Below, in pieces: positions 1 through 7,970 of a stretch of DNA of 61,501 bases. Location: the NCBI RefSeq assembly GCF_010091945.1, contig NZ_WVIE01000029.1, forward strand, positions 1 through 61,501, written 5' to 3'. Source of the stretch: Myxacorys almedinensis A (GTDB taxonomy: Bacteria > Cyanobacteriota > Cyanobacteriia > Leptolyngbyales > Leptolyngbyaceae). The notes below the pieces were generated by a model that saw only the letters and a list, made by a program, of their open reading frames with translations, made no database searches and was not told where the DNA came from. Position 1 is the stretch's first letter; each line of letters starts with the position of its first letter. A program made the translations under genes and the position numbers.

Positions 1-137
1 TACCGATTGGGCGGTCTAACTTCTATGAGAGGATTTTGGTAAACCGCAGAACCCGCGATCTCCGGAGCAAAGATTTTTCAGGGGTTGTACTGGGATGCTT
101 TACCGTTTCAATATAGGGAAAGCGCTATGTGAAGGAA

Positions 138-368
138 CGGACAAGAAGTAACAATGTCGCGACAAAACCTGTGTTTGCCCGAATAAAACCAGGTTTTGTC
201 CGAATAAAACCTGTGTTTGTCCTGACAGAAGCAGGTTTGGTTGCAATGAAAGCAGGTTTTGTTGCGATGGAGGCTGCGATCGCGCGGACAAGATCAGGTT
301 TTGTTCCGATCAACTCTGGTTTAATTGCGACGAAACCTCTCGTTGCTGCAACAAAACCGCGATCGACA
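138..368. repeat. 21-bp degenerate tandem array (array 1)
   Basis: Eleven consecutive 21-bp units, with starts at 138, 159, 180, 201, 222, 243, 264, 285, 306, 327 and 348. The best-conserved ones read like cgaataaaaccaggttttgtc. Both strands are open in some frames because the period is a multiple of three; the plus frame encodes a heptapeptide repeat of the type V-A-T-K-P-V-F. I treat it as non-coding repeat DNA: there is no convincing start or ribosome site, and two other arrays in the window share the period but not the sequence. Nothing recognisable lies in 1-137. Confidence 0.8.
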
Positions 369-494
369 CCGATGGAAGCTTGGGTTCTACTTGTGTTTTA
401 TTTCTAGCGATTGGCGTTGCCAAGCTCCGAAGGATCGCGCACTGGGTCTAATCGAATCTAAAATCGACGCAGAACAGCTTATTGATCTTTAACA

Positions 495-833
495 ATGGCA
501 ACAAAGGCAAAACCTCCCTGCTCTGAGTGCGGTAAAGGCACCCTTCGCAAGCACCCTATTCTTGGTACATATTTGTGTGCCGATTGTCAGCGCCATCACC
601 AAGACAAGTATCGATACATAACTAAAACGCGAGCACTAAGTGAGTACCGTCTCAAACCTAATGATCTAGAATGCCTCGGTGTACATGAAGTTGATAATCC
701 CTATTACAAAAAGGCTGCCCCGATGCAGCTATACCTACTCAATCAGGTTGAAGAGCTTTCCAAGAAAAAATGGGGAAGCCCTGAACCTTATACTGTTGAA
801 CTTGTTGAATTTTCGGTAGTGCTACACAAGTAA
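495..833 (+). CDS. XPA-like zinc-ribbon protein, 3' end replaced by IS1
   Basis: A 112-residue protein with an N-terminal zinc ribbon (CSEC at residues 9-12, CADC about 15 residues later). A segment follows that resembles the DNA-binding domain of eukaryotic nucleotide-excision-repair protein XPA: ITKTRALSEYRLKPNDLE, then DNPYYKKAAPMQLYL and KKWGSPE. From memory, human XPA has ITKTEAKQEYLLKDCDLE, KNPHHSQWGDMKLYL and EVWGSQE in the same order. The IS1 left end begins at 815, so residues 107-112 and the stop codon come from the insertion sequence and the native C-terminus is lost. An open frame ending in TAA at 490-492, about 2 bp upstream, hints at a former operon partner. The resemblance is by eye; a DNA-repair role is inference. 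It could instead be a generic zinc-ribbon protein. Confidence 0.7.
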   Translation: MATKAKPPCSECGKGTLRKHPILGTYLCADCQRHHQDKYRYITKTRALSEYRLKPNDLECLGVHEVDNPYYKKAAPMQLYLLNQVEELSKKKWGSPEPYTVELVEFSVVLHK

Positions 834-1249
834 TGATGTGTTGTAGTGATGGATGAAATACCAAATGGCACCAATATGATTCTCTAAGGACTTCGAGAAC
901 GACAAGGTTTTTCGGACTAAGCGAGACACTCGTTGCCTCAAGGTGTTGTTGAATCGCTCAATGTAGCTAGTTTTTCCGGTTTCTTTGCCCACCGCCCGAT
1001 GCCGTTTGCTTGGAAAGACTGCTGCATAAGCTGCCCAGAAGTCAGTGTAAGCAATTGCACATTGACGGTAGACAGGGGGCAAGGATTCCCATAATTTGCG
1101 TGCCGCCGTTTCGTTGCGATCTCCAATGTAAACTCCCACAATCTCACGAGTAGCTGCATCAAGGGCTAACCAGACCCACTGCTGATTGCCTTGGTTGTCT
1201 ACGAATGACCACAACTCGTCACATTGCCTCGTTAGTCTCCCCTTTTTTT
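822..1249 (-). CDS. insB: IS1 InsB' catalytic part of transposase (by -1 frameshift)
   Basis: Catalytic half of the IS1 transposase, made as an InsA-InsB' fusion of about 236 residues after -1 slippage on the A7 run. The DDE residues are visible: DELWSFV (first D), AYTDFWAAY (second D) and IERFNNTLRQR (E), followed by the LVRKTLSFSKS region typical of IS1. The first in-frame ATG lies at 1214, inside the DELWSF motif, so independent initiation would lose a catalytic residue. The stop codon lies in the left inverted repeat. No internal stops or shifts are seen, so the element may be active. Confidence 0.9.
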
Positions 1250-1531
1250 AGGGGTCACCGGCACTTGGCGAGGCACCTTTGCGTATTTCTCATTCCCATA
1301 GGTTTGTAACCACTGTTGAGACACTTGGGCGGCACGGGCAATTCCAGCCAGAGAGATACGTTCTAGGAGCAATCGGTCAATTAGTTCCCGTGTGGCTTGG
1401 TCGATCACTTTTTGAGTCGGTTGTTCGACAAACTGTCGTCCGCAGTCATGGCATTTGAACCGTTGTTTACCGGTGTGGATGCAACCATTCTTGACCGTAT
1501 CGGAAGACGCACAAATGGGGCAGGCAAGCAT
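1232..1531 (-). CDS. insA: IS1 InsA (DNA-binding repressor and N-terminus of transposase)
   Basis: A 99-residue protein with a four-cysteine zinc finger near the N-terminus (CPIC ... CHDC) and a helix-turn-helix-like segment (GIARAAQVSQQWLQ), as in IS1 InsA, which binds the element's ends and represses transposition. It ends in VTPKKRGD just after a run of seven A (1243-1249 on the plus strand as T7). A -1 slip there continues into the insB frame through KGRLTRQCDELWSFV, giving the fused transposase. The length is close to the 91 residues of E. coli InsA. Confidence 0.9.
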   Translation of the reverse strand: MLACPICASSDTVKNGCIHTGKQRFKCHDCGRQFVEQPTQKVIDQATRELIDRLLLERISLAGIARAAQVSQQWLQTYGNEKYAKVPRQVPVTPKKRGD

Positions 1532-1586
1532 GGCAGGAGAACACCAAGAAACTCTACTCCTCTATCATTACATCTTGAGCACTACC

Positions 1587-1658
1587 AGTTATTTTAGTGC
1601 TGGAAGCGTCGGCTTCCCACAGTTCTTCCCAATCTTGATGTGAGAGAATTAACGTCAT
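1587..1658 (-). pseudogene. 5' fragment of a gene cut by the IS1 right end
   Basis: ATG at 1658 opens a frame reading MTLILSHQDWEELWEAD..., 24 native codons, before entering IS1 sequence at 1586. The start has the look of a genuine N-terminus, but the remainder of the gene is absent on the other side of the element. I do not recognise the family from this fragment. It and the truncated gene at 495 show that IS1 insertion came with loss of the intervening DNA. Confidence 0.5.
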
Positions 1659-1767
1659 AGCGATCGCCCTACCTAGGTTGAGAGACACTCTACAAGAGCC
1701 GTATTAAGCAATTGAAAAATATCTCATCTATTGCCGAAGGATGTCAAGAAGAGAGATTTGCTCCTTC

Positions 1768-3594
1768 TCATCTCACATACACCGATGGCAAATCCTCAAA
1801 CTTTCCTTCCAGTTCAACTCTGCCATTGTTGAGTAGGATGATGCGATCAGCACGTTGCAGAACAGCGCGACGGTGGGAAACGACAAGGCAAGTGGGAACC
1901 CAGGAGTGAGCAGATGAACCCAAATCAAAAAGCCGTGACCACAGCGTTTGTTCAGTTTCAACATCGAGGGCACTGGAAAGGTCATCGAAAACGAGCAGTT
2001 CTGGTTGGCGAAGGAACATTCGGGCGGCGGCGGCGCGTTGGAGTTGCCCACCAGAGAGGCGCATTCCTTTAGAACCAATTAGGGTGTCGAGTCCATCGGG
2101 CATAGCGGCAAGGTCTTGATCAAAGGTTGCTAGAGCGATCGCTTGCTTTAACTCCGTATCATTTTTGGCTAGACCTAACAAAATATTTTCTCGTAAGGTA
2201 TGGCTAAACAGTTGCGGCACTTGAGGCGTATAGGCACTGCGAGGCGGCGCAAAAAACTGAGTGGGATAAGCGATCGCTTGACCATTCCAATAAAGTTCTC
2301 CCACTTGCAGGGGTAAAAGACCCATTAGCACTCGCAGCAGAGTAGATTTGCCAGCCCCAACTTGTCCTGTGATTACCGTAAAACTGCCGCGTTGAATCTG
2401 GAGCGACACATCGGTGATACCTTGATTTGTACCAGGGTAGTGGTAGGTCAAATTCAGAGCAGTTAGCTCTTGAAGGCGGTCATCTTGTTCTGCAAACGCA
2501 CGATTTTGATGGGGTTGAGTGGGGTGAGTTGTGGGTAACTGAGGGTTTCGCCCTGCGATCGTTGGTAAATAAAGCGGATGGTGAGCAACAAGGGCGGGCG
2601 CGTCGCACTCAATCAACCCTTCCATTCGTTCAAAAGATACCTCGCTTTGTTTAGTGAGCGCCAAAAAGCCACCCAGGAAGCTAAGAAAATAGGTGACGTA
2701 AGACAAGTAATAAACAAATAAAGCAAAATCTCCGACCGTGAGCGTGCCGACAGTCGAGCGCATCGATTGCGCCGCGAACAGCAGAATTGCTCCAGTACCA
2801 AGGCTGACTAAATTTTCAAAGCTAGATTCTAAAATTGCTGTGAGCAATTGGTCTTGCACCATCATCTGCTGACGGCGATCGCACAGGCGGCGAAAGTGGG
2901 CTAACACCGTTTGTTCTGCCCCAGCAACTTGAATTGCTTGCACAGCAGTAAACATTTCCCCCACCAGACCTGTTACCTGCTGAGTTGCCTGACGGCTGGC
3001 GCGGCGATAGCGTTTAATGCGATCGGCAACGCGGTGAATTAGGGCAGCGATCAGCACCAGAGGCAAAAACACAAACAGGGTGATGGTGGCATTTACACTG
3101 AACAGCAACAGCAGCGAACCAAGGGCAAAGATGCCCTCACCTAAGATTTCATTTGTACCCACAACAGTGTCTTCAATCTGAGTTGCATCCTCACGAAAGA
3201 AACTGATGACTTCACCAGGGGAAAGGGGGAAATTTTGTTTGCCAGAGGTTGTTAGTGGCTCAGCACCAGGGCGATTGAACAATTTTGCTAACAAGTTGCG
3301 ACGAATCAACGCACTCATCGTAAAGCGATGTTGGGTTTTGGTGATTCGCCCAGTGAAAATGGCAACAATCCGAGCTACTCCGATTGCCAGAAGTAAAGCA
3401 ATCCATGCCCAGGGTGACAGGGTAAATGAGGATTTATTGGTTAGCGTGTTGAAAAATTCGCGAATAGCCAGTCCGGGTAGGGCGGGCAGTCCGGCAATGA
3501 AGAGCCAGAGAATTGTATCTGTCCAGTATAGCGATTGGGCGTAGCGGATCATCTGCCAGAGAAGATGCCAAATGGAAGGTCGGTTTAGAGTCAT
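1768..3594 (-). CDS. ABC exporter, fused membrane and ATPase domains
   Basis: A 608-residue half-transporter. Residues about 1-310 carry the six-helix exporter domain, and about 385-605 the ATPase. ATPase motifs are present in order: Walker A GQVGAGKST (about 409-417), signature LSGGQ (about 510) and a Walker B region ELLVFDDLSSALD. Here the residue after the Walker B aspartate is Asp rather than the usual catalytic Glu, followed by a switch histidine in VVSHRR. It presumably acts as a homodimer in the cytoplasmic membrane; the substrate cannot be told. It stands alone, so it may be lipid- or drug-related, but nothing nearby decides. The start is the first ATG after a plausible spacer. Confidence 0.88.
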   Translation of the reverse strand: MTLNRPSIWHLLWQMIRYAQSLYWTDTILWLFIAGLPALPGLAIREFFNTLTNKSSFTLSPWAWIALLLAIGVARIVAIFTGRITKTQHRFTMSALIRRNLLAKLFNRPGAEPLTTSGKQNFPLSPGEVISFFREDATQIEDTVVGTNEILGEGIFALGSLLLLFSVNATITLFVFLPLVLIAALIHRVADRIKRYRRASRQATQQVTGLVGEMFTAVQAIQVAGAEQTVLAHFRRLCDRRQQMMVQDQLLTAILESSFENLVSLGTGAILLFAAQSMRSTVGTLTVGDFALFVYYLSYVTYFLSFLGGFLALTKQSEVSFERMEGLIECDAPALVAHHPLYLPTIAGRNPQLPTTHPTQPHQNRAFAEQDDRLQELTALNLTYHYPGTNQGITDVSLQIQRGSFTVITGQVGAGKSTLLRVLMGLLPLQVGELYWNGQAIAYPTQFFAPPRSAYTPQVPQLFSHTLRENILLGLAKNDTELKQAIALATFDQDLAAMPDGLDTLIGSKGMRLSGGQLQRAAAARMFLRQPELLVFDDLSSALDVETEQTLWSRLFDLGSSAHSWVPTCLVVSHRRAVLQRADRIILLNNGRVELEGKFEDLPSVYVR

Positions 3595-3893
3595 CAGGCG
3601 AATTTAAGGAGAAAGGGCAGTCATTAGAAGGTGCATTGATCATCGGCAAAATGCGATCGCTCGGTTTGTCATCCTTTGCACAGTTGTGTAAAACAAATGA
3701 CTCATAAAATTGTAGTAGTATTACGATTAATTCTCATCAAGTTTGATCTAGGATAAAGTTTTATCGCGATGTCTATTCTCAACGCATTATCTGCTTACGA
3801 TTTCAAGAGGATTTAGATAGCCCCCTTTCGGTAGACGGCATTTCTGATTACAAAATCTACAACGGGTAGAGTGATATTAAACAAAATGGAATT

Positions 3894-4274
3894 ATGGCTG
3901 TTGAAGATCTCCGTAAAAGCGACATGATGGCGCATCTTCTAGACGCGCTAGAGGCAGGCGAAGACATCGGACATTATGGACGGCTTGTGTTTGCCATGAT
4001 TGCACGGCACTTCATATCTGAAAAAGAATTGATTGAGTATTTACAGAAAGATTCGGATTTTAGTGAAGGCGAAGCGAAGGCGATGTATCAACAGGTGCAA
4101 GGCAAAGATTACAATCCGCCGAAGCGCGATCGCATCTTAGAATGGCAGAGCAAACAAGATTTTGTAATTTGTCCTCACTCAGATGATCCGGATGCGTGCA
4201 ATGTCTATCGGGATTTGACCTTCCCTGAGCATGTCTATGAGCATATCAGCGAGTACTATGAGCAGAAGACGTAA
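3894..4274 (+). CDS. conserved hypothetical protein, 126 aa
   Basis: A small acidic soluble protein beginning MAVEDLRKSDMMAHLLDAL, with a mostly helical N-terminal half and a C-terminal half containing CPHSDDPDACNVYRDLTFP. There is no signal peptide or membrane segment, and I do not recognise a family with a known function. Codon use and HIP1 content match the neighbours, so it is probably a resident cyanobacterial gene. A hairpin (4364-4390, ggagcaagg...cctttgctcc) follows before the ABC operon, which supports a separate transcription unit. Confidence 0.7.
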   Translation: MAVEDLRKSDMMAHLLDALEAGEDIGHYGRLVFAMIARHFISEKELIEYLQKDSDFSEGEAKAMYQQVQGKDYNPPKRDRILEWQSKQDFVICPHSDDPDACNVYRDLTFPEHVYEHISEYYEQKT

Positions 4275-4517
4275 CCCTTCTGCCGATTCGCGAGAGTTCC
4301 TCTAGATAGATGTTGAGAGTGCGATCGCTGTTGTATCTTCTAGAGTTGGGAACGCGCATTTTTGGAGCAAGGGATCTTTTCCTTTGCTCCATTAAAATAT
4401 GGCTGCAAATCATTGAAACTGTTAACCACAAAAAAATCTTCTATGATGGACTGACGCTTGTTACATTCTGTATCTTCGTTTCCGTTAATTCATTATTCAT
4501 TTTTCTGATCTGCCTGT

Positions 4518-5504
4518 ATGTCTACTATTGTTGTCGATCATCTCAGCAAGATCTATCCTGTTGCCGTTAAAGAAGCTGGATTTAAAGGGACGCTAACTCA
4601 CTTCTTTAAGCGCACTTATCGACAAGTAAAAGCGGTACAAGATGTGTCGTTTCAGATTGAATCTGGAGAGGTTGTTGGCTTTTTGGGGGCGAATGGAGCC
4701 GGAAAGACAACGGCTCTGAAAATGCTTACAGGGTTGATTCATCCAACGTCTGGGCGAGTAGAGGTTGCAGGGCACATTCCCTTTCAACGGCGATCGACGT
4801 TTCTCAGTAAAGTGACGCTGGTGATGGGGCAAAAGCAGCAACTCATCTGGGATTTGCCTGCGTTGGATTCGTTTAAAATCAATGGGGCAGTGTATGGCAT
4901 CAGCGATCGCGCCCTCAATCATCGTGTTGGTGAGCTTTCTGAAATGCTATCTCTGCAAGGAAAACTGACTCAGCCTGTCCGCAAGTTGTCTCTCGGTGAG
5001 CGGATGAAAGCCGAATTATTAGCCGCCCTGTTACACGAGCCGAACGTATTATTTCTTGATGAACCGACGCTGGGGTTGGATGTGAATGCTCAGGTTGCCG
5101 TGCGAGAGTTTTTGCGAGAATACAATCAGCGTTATGGGGCGACAGTGCTGCTAACAAGCCACTACATGGCAGACATCACGGCGTTGTGTAAGCGGGTGCT
5201 GATGATTCATCAAGGACAGCTAATTTACGACGGCAGTTTAGATCGATTGGTCGATCGCTTCTCGCCGTGCCGCGAGGTGAAAGTAGAATTTGCCCGTCCG
5301 TATTCAGCCCACGAATTAAGCGTTTACGGTGACCTTCAGGACGTTGAAAAACAATCCGCGCGATTTTTAGTGCAGCAAGAAGGGTTAACAGGTGCGATCG
5401 CTAAAATTCTAGCTGATCTGCAAGTGGTCGATTTGACGGTGAGCGATCCGCCGATCGAAGAAGTAATCGGGCAACTCTTTCAAGCAGGAACGGTGGCAGG
5501 ATGA
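4518..5504 (+). CDS. ABC-2 type exporter, ATP-binding protein
   Basis: A 328-residue ATPase with Walker A GANGAGKTT (residues about 57-65), signature LSLGERMKAEL (about 157), Walker B VLFLDEPTLGLD (about 177-188) and a switch histidine in LLTSHYM. The roughly 30-residue N-terminal insert (KEAGFKGTLTHFFKRTYRQV) and the LSLGER signature are typical of the NatA-like subgroup that partners with DUF990-type ABC-2 permeases. The stop overlaps the next gene by 4 bp, so the three genes form one operon. It powers export by the two following permeases; the substrate is unknown. Confidence 0.88.
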   Translation: MSTIVVDHLSKIYPVAVKEAGFKGTLTHFFKRTYRQVKAVQDVSFQIESGEVVGFLGANGAGKTTALKMLTGLIHPTSGRVEVAGHIPFQRRSTFLSKVTLVMGQKQQLIWDLPALDSFKINGAVYGISDRALNHRVGELSEMLSLQGKLTQPVRKLSLGERMKAELLAALLHEPNVLFLDEPTLGLDVNAQVAVREFLREYNQRYGATVLLTSHYMADITALCKRVLMIHQGQLIYDGSLDRLVDRFSPCREVKVEFARPYSAHELSVYGDLQDVEKQSARFLVQQEGLTGAIAKILADLQVVDLTVSDPPIEEVIGQLFQAGTVAG

Positions 5505-6289
5505 AGCGGGTTCTAAGAATCATGAAAACGTTTGCGACGGTGTATTACGCCTACATGGTGGAATATCGCGCAGAACTGTTGCTGTGGGTGTTGTCGGGTT
5601 CGCTGCCGATCATTCTCATGGGCGTGTGGACACAAGCCGCTCAACGCAGCGATTTTGGGCTATCTCCTGTAGAGTTTGCGCGTTACTTTCTTGCTGTGTT
5701 TCTAGTTAGGCAGTTAACGGTTGTATGGGTGATTTGGGAGTTTGAGCGAGAAGTATTGGAAGGTAAGTTGTCGTTTCGATTGCTGCAACCGATTGATCCA
5801 GTCTGGCATCACGTTTTTTCTCACGTTTCAGAACGTCTCGCTAGAATTCCTTTTGCGATTCTATTAATTGTTTTATTTTTTGTGTTGTATCCTACTGCAA
5901 TTTTTGTTCCTAATATTGCTACGATCGCATTATTTTTTCTAGCCGCAGGTCTTGCGTTTGCGCTGAATTTCTTGATTCAATATACATTGGCAATGGTTGC
6001 CTTTTGGACAGAACGGGCAAGCTCGCTGCAAGAGTTTTGGTTTCTGTTTTATTTGTTTCTCTCTGGCGCGATCGCACCCCTTGTCGTGTTTCCCCAAACC
6101 GTCAGAACGATCGCTTTGTTTACCCCATTTCCCTACTTGATTAATTTTCCAGCGAGTATCTTGGTTGGGTTGCCTGTGAATCTGATTCAAGGGTTTTTGG
6201 TGATGCTGGCGTGGTGTGCTGGATTTTTTGCGCTAAATCGCTGGCTGTGGCGCAGAGGGTTAAAACAGTATTCGGGGATGGGTGCTTGA
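5501..6289 (+). CDS. ABC-2 type transporter permease
   Basis: A 262-residue integral membrane protein with about six hydrophobic segments, belonging by context and pattern (EYRAELLLWVLSGSLPIILMGVW, then FEREVLEGKLSFRLLQPIDP) to the DUF990-like ABC-2 permeases. The motif in which 'EG.LSF.LL.PI.P' follows a charged loop also occurs in the next gene (EGTLDFVLLKPI), so the two permeases are paralogous and probably form a heterodimer. It overlaps the ATPase gene by 4 bp and the next permease by 8 bp. Confidence 0.85.
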   Translation: MKRVLRIMKTFATVYYAYMVEYRAELLLWVLSGSLPIILMGVWTQAAQRSDFGLSPVEFARYFLAVFLVRQLTVVWVIWEFEREVLEGKLSFRLLQPIDPVWHHVFSHVSERLARIPFAILLIVLFFVLYPTAIFVPNIATIALFFLAAGLAFALNFLIQYTLAMVAFWTERASSLQEFWFLFYLFLSGAIAPLVVFPQTVRTIALFTPFPYLINFPASILVGLPVNLIQGFLVMLAWCAGFFALNRWLWRRGLKQYSGMGA

Positions 6290-7073
6290 GATGGGTCGCT
6301 ATTTCAAAATTTTGCGAATCTTTTGGTCTACTGCGATCGCGGCTGAATTAGAGTATCGGATCAACTTTGCGATCGCAGCGTTCACGAGCTTAGGCGGACT
6401 GGCAGGCAGTTTGTTTGGCTTATTTTTGTTCTACCAAACTGGCTCCAGTTTTCCAGGGTGGCGATGGGAAGAAGCCCTGATCGTCGTGGGTATCTTCACG
6501 CTGCTAGAAGGATTTTCCAGTACCTTTTTGGCTCCAAACCTCAATCGGATTGTCCGTCATGTGCAAGAAGGGACGCTCGATTTTGTGTTGTTAAAACCGA
6601 TTAGCTCTCAATTCTGGCTCTCGGCGCATACCGTGTCTCCGTGGGGGGTGCCTGACATCTTTTTTGGGACAGCTACCATTGTTTATGCCGGCATCAAACT
6701 TGGAATTGATCCGGTTGCCTATATCGTCAGCATCGTGCCTTTGGTATTTGGATTGGCGATTCTTTATAGTCTGTGGTTTATGTTGGGCGCAACTAGCATT
6801 TGGTTTGTCAAAATCTACAACGTGACCGAAGTATTACGTGGATTGTTAGAAGCAGGGCGCTTTCCGATGGCAGCCTATCCAACTGCCTATCGATTCTTTT
6901 TTACGTTTGTGGTTCCGGTTGCCTTTCTGACCACCACGCCAGCAGAAACGTTGTTAGGTCGATCGGGAATTGCAGGAACAATAGCTGCCGGATTACTTGC
7001 GATCGCGCTTCTATTTGTAGCACATTGGTTTTGGCGATTCGCTCTCCGGTTTTACACGAGTGCTTCAAGCTAA
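6282..7073 (+). CDS. ABC-2 type transporter permease, second subunit
   Basis: A 263-residue membrane protein with about six hydrophobic segments and the loop HVQEGTLDFVLLKPISSQFWLS, matching the loop of its upstream partner. The N-terminus reads RIFWSTAIAAELEYRINF, as in the second subunit of DUF990-type exporters. With the ATPase at 4518 it completes a three-gene export system. The reading frame starts inside the end of the preceding gene (8-bp overlap), which points to translational coupling. Confidence 0.85.
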   Translation: MLEMGRYFKILRIFWSTAIAAELEYRINFAIAAFTSLGGLAGSLFGLFLFYQTGSSFPGWRWEEALIVVGIFTLLEGFSSTFLAPNLNRIVRHVQEGTLDFVLLKPISSQFWLSAHTVSPWGVPDIFFGTATIVYAGIKLGIDPVAYIVSIVPLVFGLAILYSLWFMLGATSIWFVKIYNVTEVLRGLLEAGRFPMAAYPTAYRFFFTFVVPVAFLTTTPAETLLGRSGIAGTIAAGLLAIALLFVAHWFWRFALRFYTSASS

Positions 7074-7113
7074 TTTGTGATCTGCGATCAATATCAAAAT
7101 CGGGTTCTGCTCT

Positions 7114-7262
7114 CTAGCGGAGTTGATAAATTGCAGGGCGGTATTTAGGTTCAGGAATTGGTTTACCTGATAGTTTTGCAGTTTCAATCCAGGCAGATTT
7201 AGCAATTTCGTTCCCGAACGGCTTCTTCCAGCGTTTGTTGAAATTGTGAAAGCGTAATTAAT
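7114..7262 (-). pseudogene. HicB-type antitoxin relic
   Basis: The minus strand preserves the C-terminal half of a HicB-family antitoxin in two frames: LSQFQQTLEEAVRER in one and EIAKSAWIETAKLSGKPIPEP in another, ending at a TAG on 7114-7116. The pattern '...EEA...W(I)E.A...G.PIPEP' is characteristic of HicB. A frameshift near 7215 separates the parts, no N-terminal half or hicA is visible, and a repeat array starts directly upstream. It is non-functional as read. Confidence 0.55.
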
Positions 7263-7297
7263 AAACATGTATTCATTTATAAGAAACGCTTAAAGGA

Positions 7298-7465
7298 ATA
7301 TTGATTTTGCTTAAATGTTTATTATGAATGAGAAGGCTGATATTGATTTTGCTTACTCAAATATAATAAATGCTCAAAGGAATATTGATTTTGCTTAAAC
7401 GTTTATCATAAACGAGAAGGCTAATATTGATTTCGCTTGCTCTGTTATTAGTTTTGCTCACTTTG
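7298..7465. repeat. 42-bp tandem array built on 21-bp steps (array 2)
   Basis: The motif ATATTGATTTTGCTTA recurs at 7298, 7340, 7382 and 7424, exactly 42 bp apart. Alternate copies are more alike (7298 with 7382, 7340 with 7424), giving an 84-bp higher-order unit, the same hierarchy as array 3. The array is AT-rich. It lies between the hicB relic and the small XRE regulator gene. There is no coding potential and there are no spacer-like inserts. Confidence 0.8.
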
Positions 7466-7541
7466 GTTCAGCCTGGGTTAAACCAAATCTTGATTTATCG
7501 ATCGCCCTTGAACATTTAGCAGTAACGTCATTCTAACCGTG

Positions 7542-7763
7542 CTACTCCTCGATCACTTCGACCAAATCCTCGATCGATACTTCAAACGCCCGCGTCAACT
7601 TAATTAACGCTGTGATATCAGCCGTTGCGATTCCAGGAGAACGAGCATAAGTCTTCAGCGTGCTGTAATTTACTCCTGAGCGCTCAGAAACTTCTTTGAT
7701 TGTCCAACCTCTCGCCTGAGCTAATTCTCGGATTCGGAGCCGCGCTAATCCCATGCTTGACAA
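7542..7763 (-). CDS. small XRE-family HTH regulator
   Basis: A 73-residue protein that is essentially one helix-turn-helix domain: LRIRELAQARGWTIKEVSER (helices 1-2), SGVNYSTLKTYAR (recognition helix region) and ALIKLTRAFEVSIEDLVEV (helices 4-5). This is the Cro/CI-type fold used by many antitoxins and phage-like repressors. No toxin gene adjoins, but a hicB relic lies about 280 bp away, so it may be an orphan antitoxin-like regulator or control itself. An ATG closer to the domain (MGLARLRIREL, three residues in) is an alternative start. Confidence 0.72.
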   Translation of the reverse strand: MSSMGLARLRIRELAQARGWTIKEVSERSGVNYSTLKTYARSPGIATADITALIKLTRAFEVSIEDLVEVIEE

Positions 7764-7970
7764 GGACTGATATTAGTCCTTAAATGAAAGTGTCTTAAAA
7801 AGCGTTGCCTTTGGCTCAGCAAAGCTGTGCGCGCCCCAACCTGGAAAACGAAAGAGCGATCGCATAGCGAACTTCGGAGCAAAAGATATCGGTTTGCGTC
7901 AATTGAGTAGCAGTTCATCCCAAATTTTGTTACTCTACCGACTGCACGCCCTAAATTCGTTTCTCCTCTC

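Larger units (their letters stand above)
815..1586 (-). mobile_element. IS1-family insertion sequence, apparently intact
   Basis: A 772-bp element bounded by inverted repeats beginning GGTAGTGCT and sharing GTAATGAT further in (left end 815, right end 1586). It carries the two overlapping insA/insB' frames of the IS1 family, joined at a run of seven A on the minus strand. Size, ends and coding plan match IS1 (about 770 bp). The 8-9 bp flanks differ (gaattttc versus agttattt), so no target duplication is visible. Genes on both sides are cut at the element's edges, which suggests an adjacent deletion after insertion. Confidence 0.92.

Noticed and set aside
129-407. Open frame of 92 codons with heptapeptide repeats
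   Set aside because: It follows from a 21-bp tandem array; frames on both strands are open, and there is no ribosome site.
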